A DNA stretch of 64,000 nt from Thalassobius sp049116315. GTDB taxonomy: Bacteria; Pseudomonadota; Alphaproteobacteria; Rhodobacterales; Rhodobacteraceae. The stretch spans positions 1 through 64,000 of the forward strand of contig JAGDZD010000009.1 in assembly GCA_049116315.1 (NCBI GenBank), given 5' to 3'. This document shows positions 61,898-64,000 of the stretch, piece after piece. Position numbers and translations under genes: made by a program. Within the stretch, counting starts at the first letter, position 1; each line of letters opens with the position of its first letter. The notes under the pieces are model-generated. The model did not search any database. It was not told the origin of the DNA and saw only the letters and a list, made by a program, of their open reading frames with translations.

Positions 61898-64000
61898 GTG
61901 TTTCCTCTTCTTTGCCTCATGATGCTGCGCGGCTGCATGTCACCGGACAGGCCCGCTATATTGATGATATTCCCCTGCCCAAGGGCGCTCTACATCTGGC
62001 CTTTGGGCTTAGCACCATTGCCAAGGGGCGGATTGTCGACATGGACCTCAGCGCCGTACGTTCCGCCCCCGGTGTGGTGGCGGTGCTGACCGCGCAGGAT
62101 CTGCCTTTTGCCAACGACGTCTCACCCTCCATTCACGATGAACCGCTGCTGAGTGACGGCACTGTGCATTATGTCGGCCAACCCCTCTTTTTGGTGGTTG
62201 CTGACAGCCATCTGGCCGCGCGCCACGCCGCCAAACGCGGGGCGCTCTCTTATGAAGAAGCCACGCCGATCCTCAGCATGGATGAGGCCCTTGCGGCCAA
62301 CAGCCGCTTTGAGGATGGGCCCCGCATCTACCAACGTGGTGATGCAAACGCTGCCATCGACGCGGCGCCGCATGTTGTTGAAGGTGTGCTAGAGCTGGGC
62401 GGGCAAGAGCATTTCTATCTGGAAGGCCAAGCCGCTGCGGCCCTGCCGCAAGAGGCGGGCGATATGCTGGTGCACAGCTCAACCCAGCACCCCACCGAAA
62501 TCCAACACAAAGTCGCAGAAGCGCTTGGGGTGCCCATGCATGCTGTGCGCGTCGAGACCCGCCGCATGGGCGGTGGTTTTGGGGGCAAAGAAAGCCAAGG
62601 CAACGCCCTTGCGGTGGCCTGTGCTGTTGCCGCGCGCCAAACCGGCAAGGCCTGCAAAATGCGTTATGACCGGGATGACGATATGATCATCACCGGCAAG
62701 CGCCACGAGTTCCGCATCAGCTATCGAGCTGGATTTGACGCCGAAGGCCATGTGTTGGGGCTCGACTTTTTGCACCTGACGCGGGGCGGCTGGGCTCAGG
62801 ACTTGACCCTGCCGGTGGCCGATCGCGCGATGTTGCACGCCGACAATGCCTATTGGCTTCCCAATATTCGTATTGAAAGTCACCGGTTGAAAACCAACAC
62901 CCAAAGCGCCACCGCCTATCGCGGATTTGGCGGCCCGCAGGGCATGGTTGGGATCGAGCGGGTGATGGATCACATCGCCCATGACTTGGCTGTGGATCCT
63001 ATCGAATTGCGCCGTCGCAACTATTATGACGCGCCCCAAGACGTCGCGTCGGCAGGGGGCTCTGCCCCCTCCGGGGGAACAGGGTCCCCCGTTCACCCCC
63101 GAGGTACTGACGCCAAGGAAAAGGACAATTCCACGCCCTATGGTCAGCCGGTCACCGATTTTGAACTCTGGGGCATGACCGAAGCTTTGGTGAATTCTTC
63201 GGACTACGCCGTGCGCAAAGCCGCTATTGCCGCTTGGAACGACAGCAACGCCGTGGTCAAGAAAGGGCTGGCGTTTTCGCCGGTGAAATTTGGGATTTCC
63301 TTCACGCTGACCCATCTCAATCAAGCGGGCGCTTTGGTGCATGTCTACCAAGATGGGTCCATTCACTTGAACCATGGCGGCACCGAAATGGGTCAGGGTC
63401 TGTTTCAGAAAGTGGCACAGGTGGCCGCGAGCCGTTTTGCGGTGGGGATGGAGATGATCAAGATCACCGCCACCGATACAGCAAAAGTGCCCAATACCTC
63501 TGCGACGGCGGCCTCATCGGGGTCTGATCTAAATGGCATGGCTGTGAAGGCCGCCTGCGACACCATTCGAGACCGTATGGCCGATCATTTGGCCGCATAT
63601 TTCGACGTCGCTTTGACAGAGGTGGTGTTCAGCGCTGGCACTGTTCAGGTGGGCGCGCAGCATCTGAGCTTCGCTGAGGCAGCCAAGATGTGTTATGAGG
63701 CGCGCGTCAGCCTATCGGCCACAGGGTTTTACAAGACCCCAGAGGTGGCGTGGGACCGTTTGAAAGGTCAGGGGCGGCCGTTCTTTTATTTTGCCTATGG
63801 GGCCTCGGTCACCGAGGTGGCCGTAGACACCTTGACCGGAGAAAACCGCATTCTGCGCACGGATATTTTGCATGATGCGGGGGCCTCGCTGAACCCAGCC
63901 TTGGATGTTGGGCAGGTTGAGGGCGGTTATGTTCAGGGCGCTGGCTGGCTGATGTGTGAGGAGTTGGTTTGGGATGAGGCTGGGCGGTTGCGCACCCATG
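61894..64000 (+). CDS. xdhB: Xanthine dehydrogenase molybdenum-binding subunit, 3' end cut by window
   Basis: 702 codons are present; about 70-80 are missing. RLHVTGQARYIDDIPLPKGALHLAFGLS, the Moco-binding RVETRRMGGGFGGKESQ, TAYRGFGGPQGM and HGGTEMGQGLFQKVAQVAA are standard. Between NYYDAPQ and STPYGQPVTDFELW there is an unusual in-frame segment of about 25 residues (VASAGGSAPSGGTGSPVHPR...), encoded by a palindromic repeat. It catalyses hydroxylation of hypoxanthine and xanthine in purine breakdown. Confidence 0.94.
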   Translation, partial: MSVSSSLPHDAARLHVTGQARYIDDIPLPKGALHLAFGLSTIAKGRIVDMDLSAVRSAPGVVAVLTAQDLPFANDVSPSIHDEPLLSDGTVHYVGQPLFLVVADSHLAARHAAKRGALSYEEATPILSMDEALAANSRFEDGPRIYQRGDANAAIDAAPHVVEGVLELGGQEHFYLEGQAAAALPQEAGDMLVHSSTQHPTEIQHKVAEALGVPMHAVRVETRRMGGGFGGKESQGNALAVACAVAARQTGKACKMRYDRDDDMIITGKRHEFRISYRAGFDAEGHVLGLDFLHLTRGGWAQDLTLPVADRAMLHADNAYWLPNIRIESHRLKTNTQSATAYRGFGGPQGMVGIERVMDHIAHDLAVDPIELRRRNYYDAPQDVASAGGSAPSGGTGSPVHPRGTDAKEKDNSTPYGQPVTDFELWGMTEALVNSSDYAVRKAAIAAWNDSNAVVKKGLAFSPVKFGISFTLTHLNQAGALVHVYQDGSIHLNHGGTEMGQGLFQKVAQVAASRFAVGMEMIKITATDTAKVPNTSATAASSGSDLNGMAVKAACDTIRDRMADHLAAYFDVALTEVVFSAGTVQVGAQHLSFAEAAKMCYEARVSLSATGFYKTPEVAWDRLKGQGRPFFYFAYGASVTEVAVDTLTGENRILRTDILHDAGASLNPALDVGQVEGGYVQGAGWLMCEELVWDEAGRLRTH
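63043..63125. repeat. Palindromic repeat element inside xdhB, in frame
   Basis: Its reverse complement aligns along its length with the intergenic element at 54639-54717: CTTGGCG, then TACCTCGGGGGTGAACGGGG, CCCCCGGAGGGGGC and GCCCCCT in the same order. It is translated in xdhB without a stop or frameshift. Confidence 0.8.

Noticed and set aside
62479..63375. 298-codon minus-strand frame
   Set aside because: Antisense to xdhB, which has complete molybdenum-subunit motifs.

Overview
The window looks like chromosomal DNA from a Roseobacter-clade alphaproteobacterium (Rhodobacterales). The evidence is family content typical of that group: a hisS-hisZ-hisG block with short-form HisG, a B12-dependent NrdJ, DUF1489 and DUF2218 proteins, TRAP transporters with a Tat-exported binding protein, an xdhAB pair and RTX secreted proteins. 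No taxonomic marker was searched. It opens inside a tRNA gene and ends inside xdhB.

Region 1 (0.3-16.1 kb) is surface and iron biology. A very large type I-secreted RTX protein carries a glycoside-hydrolase-like and an SGNH-like domain. It is followed by a TonB-dependent receptor divergent from exbB-exbD-exbD-tonB, then a complete siderophore-type ABC importer (binding protein, two permeases, ATPase) with a small cysteine-rich protein and a DUF2218 protein.

Region 2 (16.2-32.1 kb) is a catabolic island organised around three divergent promoters. Each promoter carries the same 13-bp inverted repeat, ATTGT-CAT-ACAAT, which fits the FadR/FCD GntR consensus. A GntR regulator lies inside the island. 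The genes cover uptake (TRAP), aldehyde oxidation, a 3-hydroxyisobutyrate-dehydrogenase-family reductase, hydrolases, an SMP-30 lactonase, exported RidA and VOC proteins and a carboxymuconolactone-decarboxylase-family protein. A GlcD-like flavoprotein and a fumarylacetoacetate-hydrolase-family enzyme follow. The substrate is not known; a sugar-acid or lactone-type compound is the best guess.

Region 3 (33,473-47,798) is the most unusual part: an apparently intact 14.3-kb Tn7-like transposon. It has 5'-TGT...ACA-3' termini, a 27-bp imperfect terminal repeat, spaced internal TnsB-like sites and a perfect 5-bp target duplication (TGTTC). It sits 18 bp past the stop codon of nrdJ and separates nrdJ from a hairpin that looks like its original terminator. 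Its core is tnsA-tnsB-tnsC-tniQ, reading toward the left (nrdJ-distal) end. The cargo is a secreted alpha/beta hydrolase, a CoiA-like nuclease and a three-gene ABC-three-component (ABC-3C) conflict system. A Lon-like AAA+ ATPase lies next to the nrdJ-proximal end. Between core and cargo is a largely non-coding stretch with three strong inverted repeats. There is no tnsE, no Cas gene and no CRISPR array.

Region 4 (47.8-64 kb) is core chromosome: nrdJ, a DUF1489 gene, an outer-membrane-barrel gene remnant, hisG-hisZ-hisS, slyX, a lipoprotein, dnaE, an SRPBCC protein and xdhA-xdhB. An approximately 75-bp palindromic repeat occurs both between hisS and slyX and, in frame, inside xdhB.
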